This document shows positions 36,269 through 45,258 of a stretch of DNA of 64,000 bases, piece by piece. Origin of the DNA: Mycolicibacterium flavescens (GTDB taxonomy: Bacteria; Actinomycetota; Actinomycetes; Mycobacteriales; Mycobacteriaceae); the NCBI GenBank assembly GCA_900637135.1, contig LR134353.1, positions 744,001 to 808,000 on the forward strand, in the 5' to 3' direction. Below the pieces are notes generated by a model, which searched no databases, was not told the DNA's origin, and saw nothing but the letters and a program-made list of their open reading frames with translations. A program made the position numbers and the translations under genes. Every line of letters begins with the position of its first letter. Positions within the stretch are counted from its first letter, which is position 1.

Positions 36269-36346
36269 AATCGAGGTGTCGGGGATCCGAGAGTCGGACA
36301 TCGGCTCCACAGCGTCGACTAGGTCCCTCCGACCTCCGTACGGGTT

Positions 36347-36351
36347 AGGAG
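36347..36351 (+). promoter_or_regulatory. Shine-Dalgarno that sets the FkbM start
   Basis: AGGAG lies eight bases before ATG 36360. The frame is open from GTG 36276, but the extra 28 residues are polar and low in family resemblance, and no ribosome-binding site precedes them. Confidence 0.6.
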
Positions 36352-36359
36352 TTGCAGAG

Positions 36360-37331
36360 ATGATCAAGGCATTGATCTTGCCGCTGGGGCGCCGGTACAT
36401 GCGACTTCTTCATACCGATAGGGAACACGTCGGCGTTGCAGGGCGCTGGATTCGAGCGTTGCTGATGATCGTCCCGTTCTTCGCGGTGGCTTTTCCATTG
36501 TGGATTCGCGCCGCATTATGGGGACCGTTGGTCGTTGAGACCACCACCGAAGATGGCATTCGTATTCGATGTCGGCTCCAAGACGGTCTACAGATCTACA
36601 TCTACCTTTTCGGTACGGCGTGGGAACCTGATCTTGCGGCGTTTCTGCGCCGCCGGTTGCGGCCGGGTGACACCTTCGTTGACGTCGGTGCACACATCGG
36701 TTGCGTAGCCGCACTGACCAGCAGATTGGTCGGGCCGCGCGGTACCGTTGTGGCGATTGAACCTTGTCCCGTGGTGATCCCCTGGCTGCGAGAGACAGTG
36801 GCGAGGAACGAACTCACGAACGTACGCATGGTTGACGCCGCAGTATCGGACCGCGATCACGAACTTCCGCTGTTCTTGGGCCCAAACTGGAACCTCGGCG
36901 AGACCTCTACGGTCGCCCGCCCCAAGCTCCGCGAAGAGGGCCGAGTGCGGGCAGCGCCGCTCGCTTCGCTCTTAACCCGCGAAGAGCTGATGTCAGCGCG
37001 CATGATCAAGATCGATGTGGAGGGCGGCGAGGACCGCGTGCTCGCCGGAGTATCGGCGTTCGTGGACGTGCTCGCCGCCGACGCAGAATTGGTGGTTGAA
37101 CTATCACCAAGTTGGTGGAGCGATCCGAATCTGCGGCCCATTGACGTGCTGCAACCCTTTCTCGATCGCGGCTTCCACGTCTACCTACTGCCCAACGACT
37201 ATTTGCCGTGGCGGTACCTGTGGCCGAAGGATGTCGGCGCGCCGCGACGGCTGCACGACCTTACGGAACTCGAGCGGCGCGTATTTCGGCTCGATATCGT
37301 GCTGTCGCGCATCGACGCCGATACCTTGTGA
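36360..37331 (+). CDS. FkbM-family SAM-dependent methyltransferase
   Basis: 323 residues from ATG 36360. The SAM-binding motif I is TFVDVGAHIG near residue 105, with the acidic ribose-binding residue in VVAIEPCP about 25 residues on. Further FkbM marks are DAAVSDRDHELPLF and the MIKIDVEGGEDRVLAG segment. A hydrophobic stretch at about residues 35-57 (LLMIVPFFAVAFPLWIR) suggests membrane association, unusual for a stand-alone FkbM enzyme. The family O-methylates hydroxyls of sugars and polyketides. It forms a likely operon with the upstream cupin oxygenase. The substrate cannot be read from the sequence. Confidence 0.87.
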   Translation: MIKALILPLGRRYMRLLHTDREHVGVAGRWIRALLMIVPFFAVAFPLWIRAALWGPLVVETTTEDGIRIRCRLQDGLQIYIYLFGTAWEPDLAAFLRRRLRPGDTFVDVGAHIGCVAALTSRLVGPRGTVVAIEPCPVVIPWLRETVARNELTNVRMVDAAVSDRDHELPLFLGPNWNLGETSTVARPKLREEGRVRAAPLASLLTREELMSARMIKIDVEGGEDRVLAGVSAFVDVLAADAELVVELSPSWWSDPNLRPIDVLQPFLDRGFHVYLLPNDYLPWRYLWPKDVGAPRRLHDLTELERRVFRLDIVLSRIDADTL

Positions 37332-37719
37332 CAACGGCAAAGTTCGACGCGCGTCATCGGGGCCGAATCGAGTTCTTTCTGCAGACTCAACGACGTGTCC
37401 TCGGCGTTGTCGGCTGTCGTGGCTGCGGTACATGCGCCACATGCCGTGCGATCGACCCTCCGGGTGCCACTCGGCGGGCTACGGCAAGGCGACGCGGTTC
37501 AGGTTGCTAATTCGACAAACGATTTCAAACGCCTCAGCGGGTGGCGGAGGACCACCGCAGCCGCCCACTACCCGTTACGGCCTCGTCTCGCGCCACTCGG
37601 CGTGCCCGAGCCACTGCCAACTCCGCAGGCCTTTCGCCAGGAACGGCGATGCACGACCTTTCCGATGGTTGCTGTAGCGTAGGCCGATATGACGGCCGGC
37701 ATTGAGGCAGCGCAACGTC
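37332..37719. other. Intergenic region before MFS exporter 2
   Basis: These 388 bp contain only short open frames without ribosome-binding sites. I see no RNA gene, repeat or terminator with confidence. Confidence 0.5.
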
Positions 37720-39261
37720 ATGGACGGTAGGGCAGTAGAGCAGAGCGATCCGACAGCCTGCGAACCGGCGACGCAAGATACAAACGGGTTTCTCCAGACC
37801 TCGATGTCGCGCCGCCGCTTCATCGCGGCGGTTGTGGCAATCAGCGGTATGGGGCTGGTAGCGGCGATGGACGGCACCATCGCGGTCTTTGCGCTACCCA
37901 AGATTCAGAACGAGCTCGGCCTGTCCGATGCGTCGCGCGCGTGGGTGATCACTGCCTACGTATTGACTTTTGGCGGCCTCATGCTGTTGGGCGGCCGCCT
38001 CGGGGACGCTTTTGGGCGCAAGCGCATCTTCACGATTGCGGCCGCACTGTTCACCGTCGCATCAGCGATATGCTCGGTTGCTTGGGATGCGCCCAGCCTC
38101 CTCTTTGGCCGACTACTGCAGGGTGTCGCCGCGGGAATTCTTGCGCCGACCTGTCTTGCACTAGTCGCGACGACATTCCCCAAAGGCCCCGGACGCAACG
38201 CCGCGACTGCAATCTTTGGGGCGATGAACGGGATCAGCGGGGTGCTGGCCCTGACGGTGGGCGGAGCACTCACGGATGTGTCATGGCGGATCATCTTCAT
38301 GGTCAACGTACCGATGGGTTTGGCAGTGATCTGGCTCGCACGGATCGCGCTGCAGGAAACCCGCACGGAGCGAATGAAACTTGATGCCACTGGCGCTCTG
38401 CTGACCACGTTGATCTGTGTCACGGCCGTTTTCGGTCTCTCGGTAGGGCCACAGGAGGGCTGGCTCTCGGTTATCACTGTCGGTTCAGGCGCGCTGGCAC
38501 TTGGCGCCATTGCCGCGTTCGTCGTGGTTGAGCGACGGGCAGAAAATCCGATCGTGCCGTTCGACTTGTTCTTCGACCGCAATCGGGTGGCTACATTCGC
38601 GACCATCTTCTTAGCTGGTGGGGTCCTGTTCAGCCTGACCGTCCTCGTCGCTCTATATGTGCAACAAGTACTGAAGTACAGCACCCTCCACGCCGGCCTT
38701 GGATTTATCCCGTTTGTCATTGCCGTTGGAAGCGGGATGGGCGTCTCGTCGCGGCTGGTGATGCGGTTCCCTCCGAGGGTCGTGGTGATTGCTGGCGTTC
38801 TACTCGTGCTGAGTGCGGTCGTCGCGAGCAGCATGACACTGCATATGGGTGTCCCGTATTTCCCAACACTCGTGGTGCCACTCGTCGTCGGCGCGTTCGG
38901 TATTGGGTTGGCCAACCTCCCGCTCATGCTTTCGGCCATCGCCAGTGTCGGGGATGACCGCATTGGGCCCACCTCCGCAATCGCGCTGATGCTCTCCACC
39001 CTCGGGGGACCCGTAGTGCTGGCCGTGATCCAGGCGGTGATCACCTCGCGCAATCTGTCTCTGGGCGGGATCGACGGCCCCGCGGAATTCATGAACGCCG
39101 CTCAGTTGCACGCGTTGGACCAGAGCATCACTTTCGGCTTGCTGTGGTTAGCGGGGCTATGCGTTATCGTCGGCGGAATTGCGTTATGTATCGGTTACAC
39201 CGCGCGGCAGGTGGCGCACGCACAGGAGGTTAAGAAAGCGATCGATGCCGGGGATGTTTAG
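37720..39261 (+). CDS. MFS exporter 2, DHA2 (EmrB/QacA-like, 14-TM) family
   Basis: About 513 residues with roughly 14 membrane segments. It has GGRLGDAFGRKR between TM2 and TM3 and a TM1 segment beginning GLVAAMDGTIAVFALP. It is a close paralogue of MFS exporter 1, similar over the whole length, so the pair probably arose by duplication within the cluster. I prefer ATG 37720 to TTG 37702; neither has a strong ribosome-binding site (GAGG at 37704-37707 is distant). It probably exports the product or a related form. It converges on the acyltransferase gene. Confidence 0.9.
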   Translation: MDGRAVEQSDPTACEPATQDTNGFLQTSMSRRRFIAAVVAISGMGLVAAMDGTIAVFALPKIQNELGLSDASRAWVITAYVLTFGGLMLLGGRLGDAFGRKRIFTIAAALFTVASAICSVAWDAPSLLFGRLLQGVAAGILAPTCLALVATTFPKGPGRNAATAIFGAMNGISGVLALTVGGALTDVSWRIIFMVNVPMGLAVIWLARIALQETRTERMKLDATGALLTTLICVTAVFGLSVGPQEGWLSVITVGSGALALGAIAAFVVVERRAENPIVPFDLFFDRNRVATFATIFLAGGVLFSLTVLVALYVQQVLKYSTLHAGLGFIPFVIAVGSGMGVSSRLVMRFPPRVVVIAGVLLVLSAVVASSMTLHMGVPYFPTLVVPLVVGAFGIGLANLPLMLSAIASVGDDRIGPTSAIALMLSTLGGPVVLAVIQAVITSRNLSLGGIDGPAEFMNAAQLHALDQSITFGLLWLAGLCVIVGGIALCIGYTARQVAHAQEVKKAIDAGDV

Positions 39262-39890
39262 CCAGCTCAAATCGGATGGCGCTCTTCCCCGCTGGGGTGT
39301 GCGTCGATAATGTTCTGTCGGTGTCATTTTTGACGGTAGAGGCACTCGTGACCGGCTGAGTTGAGCACGCAAGCGAGTCATTCGAAGTCAGGCGCGGCCC
39401 TGCTCGGCTATTCGCTGATAGGGTGCGGCAATTCCCGGCTCGCACGCCTCTTGGGCCCAGGCTCATAGCGTCGGTCGAATCAAGGTGGTAGCCATCGCCC
39501 GCCTCAGGGCGTTTCCGCTACCCCTCGACCAACCGGCCGCGTTGGTCAGTCCCAAACCCTTTGTGCCACAACAGTCTTCGCGATACGCCGCCGATCTGCC
39601 GGACATCAGTGGCCACGTCTCAGCCAGCGGATTCCGGTCAGCCGCGACGGGATGATGATCGTCGCGACGAAGCGCGAGTACCCGGGCGGCCATCGCTAAC
39701 ACCGGTAACGACCTCGGCGCGCGGCGTGATCCGGCACGACTCGCTCCGGAAGACCACAGATCGCTCGGCATCGCCGAGGAGGCAGACGTTTCCCTCGACC
39801 AGTGTCACCAGAACGTGGTGCTATCGATGCGCGTGGGTGGGATCGTGGATTTCTTTGGGGGGTTCTCACGGAACACGGAACGCGGACACC
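39262..39890. other. Intergenic region between convergent MFS exporter 2 and acyltransferase
   Basis: These 629 bp hold no gene I can support. Moderately long frames exist on both strands (for example minus 39463-39771), but they lack ribosome-binding sites and family motifs. They could be decayed sequence, though I cannot name a parent. Confidence 0.5.
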
Positions 39891-41090
39891 CTAGACAGTC
39901 CGCTGATGACGTCGGCCATTGAGGGTCGCGCCAATGAACGTGTAGCGCACGAAAGCCTGATAGCTCAACAGCAGTACCGTCACGGTGGCGGCTATCGTTA
40001 TCGAGTACTTCACGCTCCAATGCCAAGCGAGTGGACGCATGAGCGCCACGAAGAGAGCGATTGGCGCTAGATGCATGAGGTACAGCCAGTAAGACGAATC
40101 CGCGACGTAGCGGCGAACTGGACTGGCATTCGAGAGGAAGCGCAACGCCAACCCGATCAGCGCGAAGCTCAAACACCAGCTGGCCGTCAAATACGCCACC
40201 GCATAGAGGTACAGCTCCCACCCGTGGAGGTAGTGCGACCACTTGGGTGTCGGGCCTGCGATCAGATAACTCAATACCGCGAGCGCGGCACCTGCGAGCA
40301 GGTACTGCACCCACCGGGTGCGCTGCTGTATAAGCAAGTCGTTTTGCCGATGCAGCAACCAGCCCACAACGAAGAAGAATCCATAACCAAGCAACGCGGG
40401 AGCGAACGGAACGACCGACACTGGGGCAGGACGCCCCGTCCACTCTGGCCATTCGGTCCACACGAAGGAGTACCAGGTGGCGACCAGCAAGGCGAACGCA
40501 ACGACGACGAGCCCAGTACGCATGAAGAAGCCAAGAATCCTGTCGATGCCACGAAGCACCTCGCCCCCGCGGTCTAGCGCACAGACCCGCCGCAAAATGA
40601 GTGCGGCGACGTAAAACAAGAGCAGGTAGTACAGGAACCAAAGGTGCCCCAGGATCTGTAGGACGGGAGGGCCGTAGGTGGCACTCGGCGCCTGGCCGGT
40701 CACAGCTCTTGCAAACGCCGTCAACTCCGCGACGCTCATTCCCGAAGCCAGCGAACCTAACGCGAAGCCCACCAACGTCAGAGGAGGGATCAACGGGATG
40801 CCGACGACGAGTGGGAGCGCAATACGCTTCGCGCGGTCCTTGGTGAAACCCTTCGTGCCGCGCCGTTCTGCTGCCAGACGCCCGAAATACCCGGCGATCA
40901 AGAAGAACACTGGCATACGGAACATGTGCAGGAAATACCAGATCGCCGCGGCCGTCGCGCTCGGCGGCTCGAAAGCGACTGCCCACCCGTCCTCTATCCA
41001 GGGTGCGGTCGCGTGAAAAGCGACGCCGGCCAACAACGCGAAAGCGCGGACAGCGTCAAGCGAGTGAAGACGTTCTGTAGCTGGTTGCAT
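39891..41090 (-). CDS. Acyltransferase-3 family membrane O-acyltransferase
   Basis: 399 residues with about ten membrane segments. The N-terminal motif HSLDAVRAFALLAGVAFHA carries the Arg and His expected of acyltransferase-3 proteins, and MFRMPVFFLIAGYFGR follows. ATG 41090 is preceded by GGGGGAG on the minus strand at good spacing. The family moves acetyl or other short acyl groups onto sugars or other hydroxyls at the membrane. In GPL biosynthesis an acetyltransferase (Atf) decorates the peptide-linked sugar; the same kind of role is likely here beside two Gtf-type glycosyltransferases (inference). It is the last gene of the minus-strand block. Confidence 0.88.
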   Translation of the reverse strand: MQPATERLHSLDAVRAFALLAGVAFHATAPWIEDGWAVAFEPPSATAAAIWYFLHMFRMPVFFLIAGYFGRLAAERRGTKGFTKDRAKRIALPLVVGIPLIPPLTLVGFALGSLASGMSVAELTAFARAVTGQAPSATYGPPVLQILGHLWFLYYLLLFYVAALILRRVCALDRGGEVLRGIDRILGFFMRTGLVVVAFALLVATWYSFVWTEWPEWTGRPAPVSVVPFAPALLGYGFFFVVGWLLHRQNDLLIQQRTRWVQYLLAGAALAVLSYLIAGPTPKWSHYLHGWELYLYAVAYLTASWCLSFALIGLALRFLSNASPVRRYVADSSYWLYLMHLAPIALFVALMRPLAWHWSVKYSITIAATVTVLLLSYQAFVRYTFIGATLNGRRHQRTV

Positions 41091-41737
41091 TTAATTCTCC
41101 CCCGAGGCTCCCAATTTCCACGCTAACATCTTCGAAAGATCGGCCTCAGCGTCGCATGCTCCATACGCCGCCGCCCTGGGGAGCAGCATGGCATGACCAT
41201 TCGGGTCTATGCGAGACCAAGACTCCTTTTCGTCTATTTACTCAAGGCGCCTCCCCCAATTGCGATTGCTAGCCATGCCGCGCGCTTTGGAGGTGTGCGA
41301 CTCGCTAGGGCCAACAACAGCTTTCGCGTCAACGCGCGCACTAAACGTCGCGGATGTCAAAATCCCGCCGAGTTGCTGGAGACGGTCAGCCTGCTGATCA
41401 CTCCTTCGGAGGCCGCGCGACTCAGGCATGTGGCCTGTCCCGCCGACGGCCGCCCTCACCTGCCGACAACTGATCAAGATTCAGCTGCCGTTGACGTCAC
41501 CCGGGATGCCGAATCATCGAACGATGTGACGCGAGCCGGACGCACATCGTCAGCTCTGCGAGATGGGCGCTCTTGTTGGCGCGTGTCCTGACACGAAATG
41601 CGGTTCGAAACAGCGCTAGCGTGCACCGTGTGGATCTGCGAGCGATACCGGGGGAGCGCATTCTCTAAATCGAGTTACTGAAATATGACTGTGTTCTTTT
41701 GGGTGATCGGCCCTAACGCCTCCTACACCGAGTCTCT
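41091..41737. other. Intergenic region between acyltransferase-3 and WS/DGAT-like genes
   Basis: These 647 bp separate two minus-strand genes, so the acyltransferase probably has its own promoter here. I see no gene, RNA or clear terminator. Frames on the plus strand (for example 41193-41591) lack start signals and family resemblance. Confidence 0.5.
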
Positions 41738-43147
41738 CTACTCGATCCTTCCAGTAAGGCCGAATTCAGCAAGCGTTTCCGCCGCCAACTTGCGCAAAGC
41801 GGGCTTTGTATTCTCAAAACCCGGCTGGTATGCGTCGACACTGATGATGATGCTGCCGGGGATGCGCAACGACTGCAGAATCAACTGACCGCCGGTGCGC
41901 TCAAGCCATTGCCGCGTTTCGTTTTGTGCAGTCACTCGTGCGGTGGCGTACTCGGCGTCAGTACCGTCGAGACGGTTCACTACCGAACCGACGTCACCGA
42001 GATTGGAACAGAACACCGGGTGGTCAGGGTCTGCCACCGTCGCATCGTCCATTCGTCGCAACGTCCGCTTCGGCATGAACGAGAGAAGCCAAGCAAGCTG
42101 CAATGACTCGTCTTGGTTTTCCCGCAGGGCGTTCAACTCCTGCCTGATCGCCGCGCGGATGTCATGCAGATTTGTCGTCACCCCGGTCGGGTCGATGCTG
42201 ACGCGTGGTATCAACATCGCATTCGCCCGTGTATCGCCTTCGACACGGTCGCTCACGGGGAGCTGCAACGTCACGGCACCGTCGCCGGCACGTCTGCGCC
42301 CTAGGTGTTCACCGAGTTTGGCAGCGAAGCCGGCAGTCAATGTGTTACTCGTTCCGCCGAGAGCCTTCGCACGAGCATCCCAGGCTTCCAAATCAATGCG
42401 GATCGTGATACCCGGCACGACAAGAGCGTCATCAAACGCGGCCTTACGGACAGGCGGTGGCGGCGGTGGTGGTGGGGATTGCGCAGTATCTCGTCTGCGC
42501 TGACGAGCAAGTCTCGCGGCCAAACCAACCGCGCGGGCAACCTCGGGCGCGTCCTGCACCGTTTGTCGCATGTCTTGCGCCAATGCGCGAAGGTGACTAC
42601 GTGATTTCGGCAATGGATATTGAATTTCGCGCGGGAGGCCTAAGAGCGCATCAACTAATACGACGACAAGCCCGAGGCCGTCGACCAGGTAGTGGGAAAC
42701 TACGAGGCTGACCGCGGTGGAGCCATCTTCCAGGGGAAGAACTCCGAGATGCCAACCCGGCCCCTCCACGGGGTCGATAGTCATTTGGGAGCGTTCATCG
42801 ATCCAGTCGCCGAGGTCGGCGCGTGGACGAGGGCGCTCTTCGACATCGAGGGCCCAGGGTCCACGATCTAAGACCCACCGATGCCAGCCGAACGGCAGCG
42901 GCGATCTCTCGATGCGCCGTCCCAACAGGCCGTCACCCAGGTTCCGGTGGAAACTTCTCACGCGGTCAAAGTTGATGGCGTGTTCGTAAACCCACACCCC
43001 CTGGATGACTAGATTGCGGCCGATGGCGTGATGCTGCGTGAATAAGCCGTGGTCCAGCAGCGCGAGCCGATTGTCGGACCGCGCAGGACTTGTCGTTTCC
43101 GGGCTATCGATTGATGTCCTTGGGCGACGCATACGAGCCCGCGTCAT
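41738..43147 (-). CDS. WS/DGAT- or Pap-like acyl-CoA acyltransferase (condensation-fold)
   Basis: 469 residues. The active-site motif is SHYLVDGLGL, an HxxxDG motif near residue 170, as in wax ester synthase/DGAT, Pap and condensation enzymes. Later segments VTLQLPVSDR, VFCSNLGDVG and a C-terminal NVSIDAYQ-like strand (IIISVDAYQ) fit the second half of the fold. Eight consecutive prolines (SPPPPPPPPV) lie in the linker between the halves. The protein should acylate a hydroxyl with an acyl-CoA; mycobacterial relatives acylate lipids and sulfated or glycosylated products. The acceptor may be a sugar or Thr hydroxyl of the lipopeptide (inference). The N-terminal 25 residues are low-complexity and the start could be slightly downstream (Met6). 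Confidence 0.8.
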   Translation of the reverse strand: MTRARMRRPRTSIDSPETTSPARSDNRLALLDHGLFTQHHAIGRNLVIQGVWVYEHAINFDRVRSFHRNLGDGLLGRRIERSPLPFGWHRWVLDRGPWALDVEERPRPRADLGDWIDERSQMTIDPVEGPGWHLGVLPLEDGSTAVSLVVSHYLVDGLGLVVVLVDALLGLPREIQYPLPKSRSHLRALAQDMRQTVQDAPEVARAVGLAARLARQRRRDTAQSPPPPPPPPVRKAAFDDALVVPGITIRIDLEAWDARAKALGGTSNTLTAGFAAKLGEHLGRRRAGDGAVTLQLPVSDRVEGDTRANAMLIPRVSIDPTGVTTNLHDIRAAIRQELNALRENQDESLQLAWLLSFMPKRTLRRMDDATVADPDHPVFCSNLGDVGSVVNRLDGTDAEYATARVTAQNETRQWLERTGGQLILQSLRIPGSIIISVDAYQPGFENTKPALRKLAAETLAEFGLTGRIE

Positions 43148-43814
43148 CAGCCTTCAACCACGCGCATCGATGGACGTTCTTGTGATTGGTACGCGTCATA
43201 ACGGAGCACGACACAGCACGGGAAAATGCGGGCTTCGATAAATTCGTACCAATTCATGACCTGAGAGTACCGATTGCTGTAGTGATACATCCACGGACGC
43301 AGCGTCAATGCGAATCTGCATATACGCCGGATGTCAGTCCGCGTGCACAGCAGACAACTGGCCTGAGGACTTTCGACGAGCGCGATCAACGCTCTTATTG
43401 GATGTGAGGGACCATGCCACAGACTTGAGGCACCTCGCGACGGCTAGGTCGGCGTTCCTTGAAGCCCTCGGTCAGGCGCCGGTATTGTCGACGCATTGTC
43501 TTATGCGGCGCGGACATGTCGGGTAGCCGGCGTTGCACGGCCGAGATGCCTGGTGCCGCAGCAGTCCGAGAAGTACGGAACTTGGGGTACGAGACTGCGA
43601 TAGCGCGCAGCAGGGCGACTCATGAACGCTTGTCTTACGAGGCAAACAGAGCCACGGCTCTCGCCTCGGGCGCGGAAGTGTCCTGAGCAGTGGCTAAAAG
43701 GGAGCCGTCGAAAACAGGCGCGTTATATCGGCATAGTGGCAAGCGCGGTGACGCCGATTCGAACAAAGGGGCTCTGACGGTAGGAACACGTCACATCGAT
43801 CAGGTGATAGTCAG
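43148..43814. other. Intergenic region between WS/DGAT-like gene and sulfotransferase 2
   Basis: These 667 bp separate two minus-strand genes. Open frames on both strands are short and unsupported; an 80-residue minus frame (43147-43389) has no recognisable motif. I see no repeat or RNA. Confidence 0.5.
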
Positions 43815-44747
43815 TCAATCCCGCTGCCGAGATACCAACGCAGCCAACTCCCGCAGCAACGCCGTCACCCCCGGCGGGAAGAAACGTTGCATCGAGGAGA
43901 GTCGCCGGGCATCGGCCAGCGCGGTGTTCATGTCCCGCTCACATGCCCGGTACTCGGTCAGTATTGCATCCAATGCCGGGGTGTTGACCGGCGCATCGTA
44001 GACAGCAGCATCGTGGAGCATTCGATAAACCGTCTCAATCCAGTCGGTTCCGCACAGTTGAGGCAGGCTTACATGCTCAGCGGAACTAGGACTCAGAAAC
44101 TCGTCTACCGCATCGGTGTCGGGTCGTAGATCAATGTCCAGCCGGCTGGCAATCCGTTTCACTTCGCTCCGCCAATCATTAAGCAAGTTGCCGTAATTGA
44201 CGAACAGCCGGGGCAGGTCCCGGGTGTGCCGTTCGGCGAGCAGTGTGTACTTCAGCCACAATGCTGCCGCCAATTCCGGCGACGGTTTGACGTCTAGCTT
44301 TGTCATTGAGGAGATCACCGGGGCTGGATGCCGGATTGGTAGCACCGCCACTGGTCGATACCCGGCCTGACGCGCGGCCGTCACCCAGGTGCTGGTGAGG
44401 GTGATGATCTGGGGGTCTTTGATTACCAACAATGGTGTGGCGGGCAACGTTTCAAGGTAACGGCGCACCGCAGACATACCCTTGTCGGTGGTCGGTACGT
44501 CATCGGCGGCCAGGCTGTGGAACGCGACTCGCTGCCGGTGCAGGATCCGCGCATTCAGGTGCAGTACACGGCGGGATTCGAAGTAGCCGCGCGGATTGTG
44601 TTTGTCGGCGACTACTAGGGCGGGGGGCAGGGAGGCCCCGCACAGAGACAGAACCCGTGTCAGCGCCGAGGTACCCGATCGGGCCACCCCCAGCACTAGG
44701 ATCAGGTCCCGGTTCACCGCGGTATCTGAGTCGTCATTAAATAGCAT
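43815..44747 (-). CDS. Sulfotransferase family protein 2
   Basis: 310 residues. The PAPS loop is VLGVARSGTSALTRV near residue 20 and the 3'-phosphate segment IRHPAPVISSM lies near 137. It is a paralogue of sulfotransferase 1, with the same blocks in the same order (HNPRGYFE, VIKDPQI, ALWLKYTLLAERHTR, NYGNLLNDWRSEVKRI). Two such enzymes in one cluster suggest two sulfation sites or two acceptors. ATG 44745-44747 has only a weak upstream site. The AT-rich stretch just upstream (about 44765-44870) is a likely promoter region. Confidence 0.88.
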   Translation of the reverse strand: MLFNDDSDTAVNRDLILVLGVARSGTSALTRVLSLCGASLPPALVVADKHNPRGYFESRRVLHLNARILHRQRVAFHSLAADDVPTTDKGMSAVRRYLETLPATPLLVIKDPQIITLTSTWVTAARQAGYRPVAVLPIRHPAPVISSMTKLDVKPSPELAAALWLKYTLLAERHTRDLPRLFVNYGNLLNDWRSEVKRIASRLDIDLRPDTDAVDEFLSPSSAEHVSLPQLCGTDWIETVYRMLHDAAVYDAPVNTPALDAILTEYRACERDMNTALADARRLSSMQRFFPPGVTALLRELAALVSRQRD

Positions 44748-45258
44748 AGCTTCAAGATCTCCCCCGTTACGCGACCAGAAGCGATCTGATCTTATGAGAT
44801 AATTTGGCCTTGCGAGCGAGTTTTCTAAGACGAATATATTTGTGAAGCGAAAAATATTAAGACAGGGCTCTGACCCTTACTGCACGACAGGGCGATTCAA
44901 CGTACTGAGTGGCGAATTAATTGCTCTCGAGACCTCTGCTGGGGAGACTGGCTGTTGGTCGGCCCGTTCGGGATCGCCGCCGCGATCTACCAAATTCGCT
45001 GACATTATGCCGTCACGCATGCCCATGATCCTTGCTGGATCGAGACCCTTGTCGTGCCGTGCGGGCAGATGACGACTTGACCCAATCTTTCGTGAGGCCG
45101 CGATATTCGCGCTTCCGGTCGCAGACAGGTTTTGTCGCTCGTGGTGATTACACACCGCACGAAGCGCAAGACCTTCGCGTGTGTGGAAAGCGGCCAGCGG
45201 GTGGAGCGCTTATAGGCCGGGCGAACCCTCGCGTGGTCCTTCGATGGCCCACACCCAA
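44748..45258. other. Intergenic region with AT-rich stretch upstream of sulfotransferase 2
   Basis: Of these 511 bp, the part at about 44765-44870 is markedly AT-rich for this genome (runs such as AATATATTTG and GAAAAATATTAAG). It lies directly upstream of sulfotransferase 2, so it may hold that promoter or a nucleoid-protein (Lsr2-like) site. The remainder shows no supported gene. Confidence 0.5.

Noticed and set aside
39463..39771. Possible remnant gene between MFS exporter 2 and acyltransferase
   Set aside because: The frame has no start signal or motif I can assign; without a search it cannot be told from noncoding DNA.
39805..40986. 393-codon minus-strand frame overlapping the acyltransferase
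   Set aside because: It is out of frame with the acyltransferase-3 gene, which has the correct motif, membrane segments and ribosome-binding site.
43147..43389. 80-codon minus-strand frame upstream of the WS/DGAT-like gene
   Set aside because: No ribosome-binding site, no family resemblance and less biased codon use; kept as intergenic.
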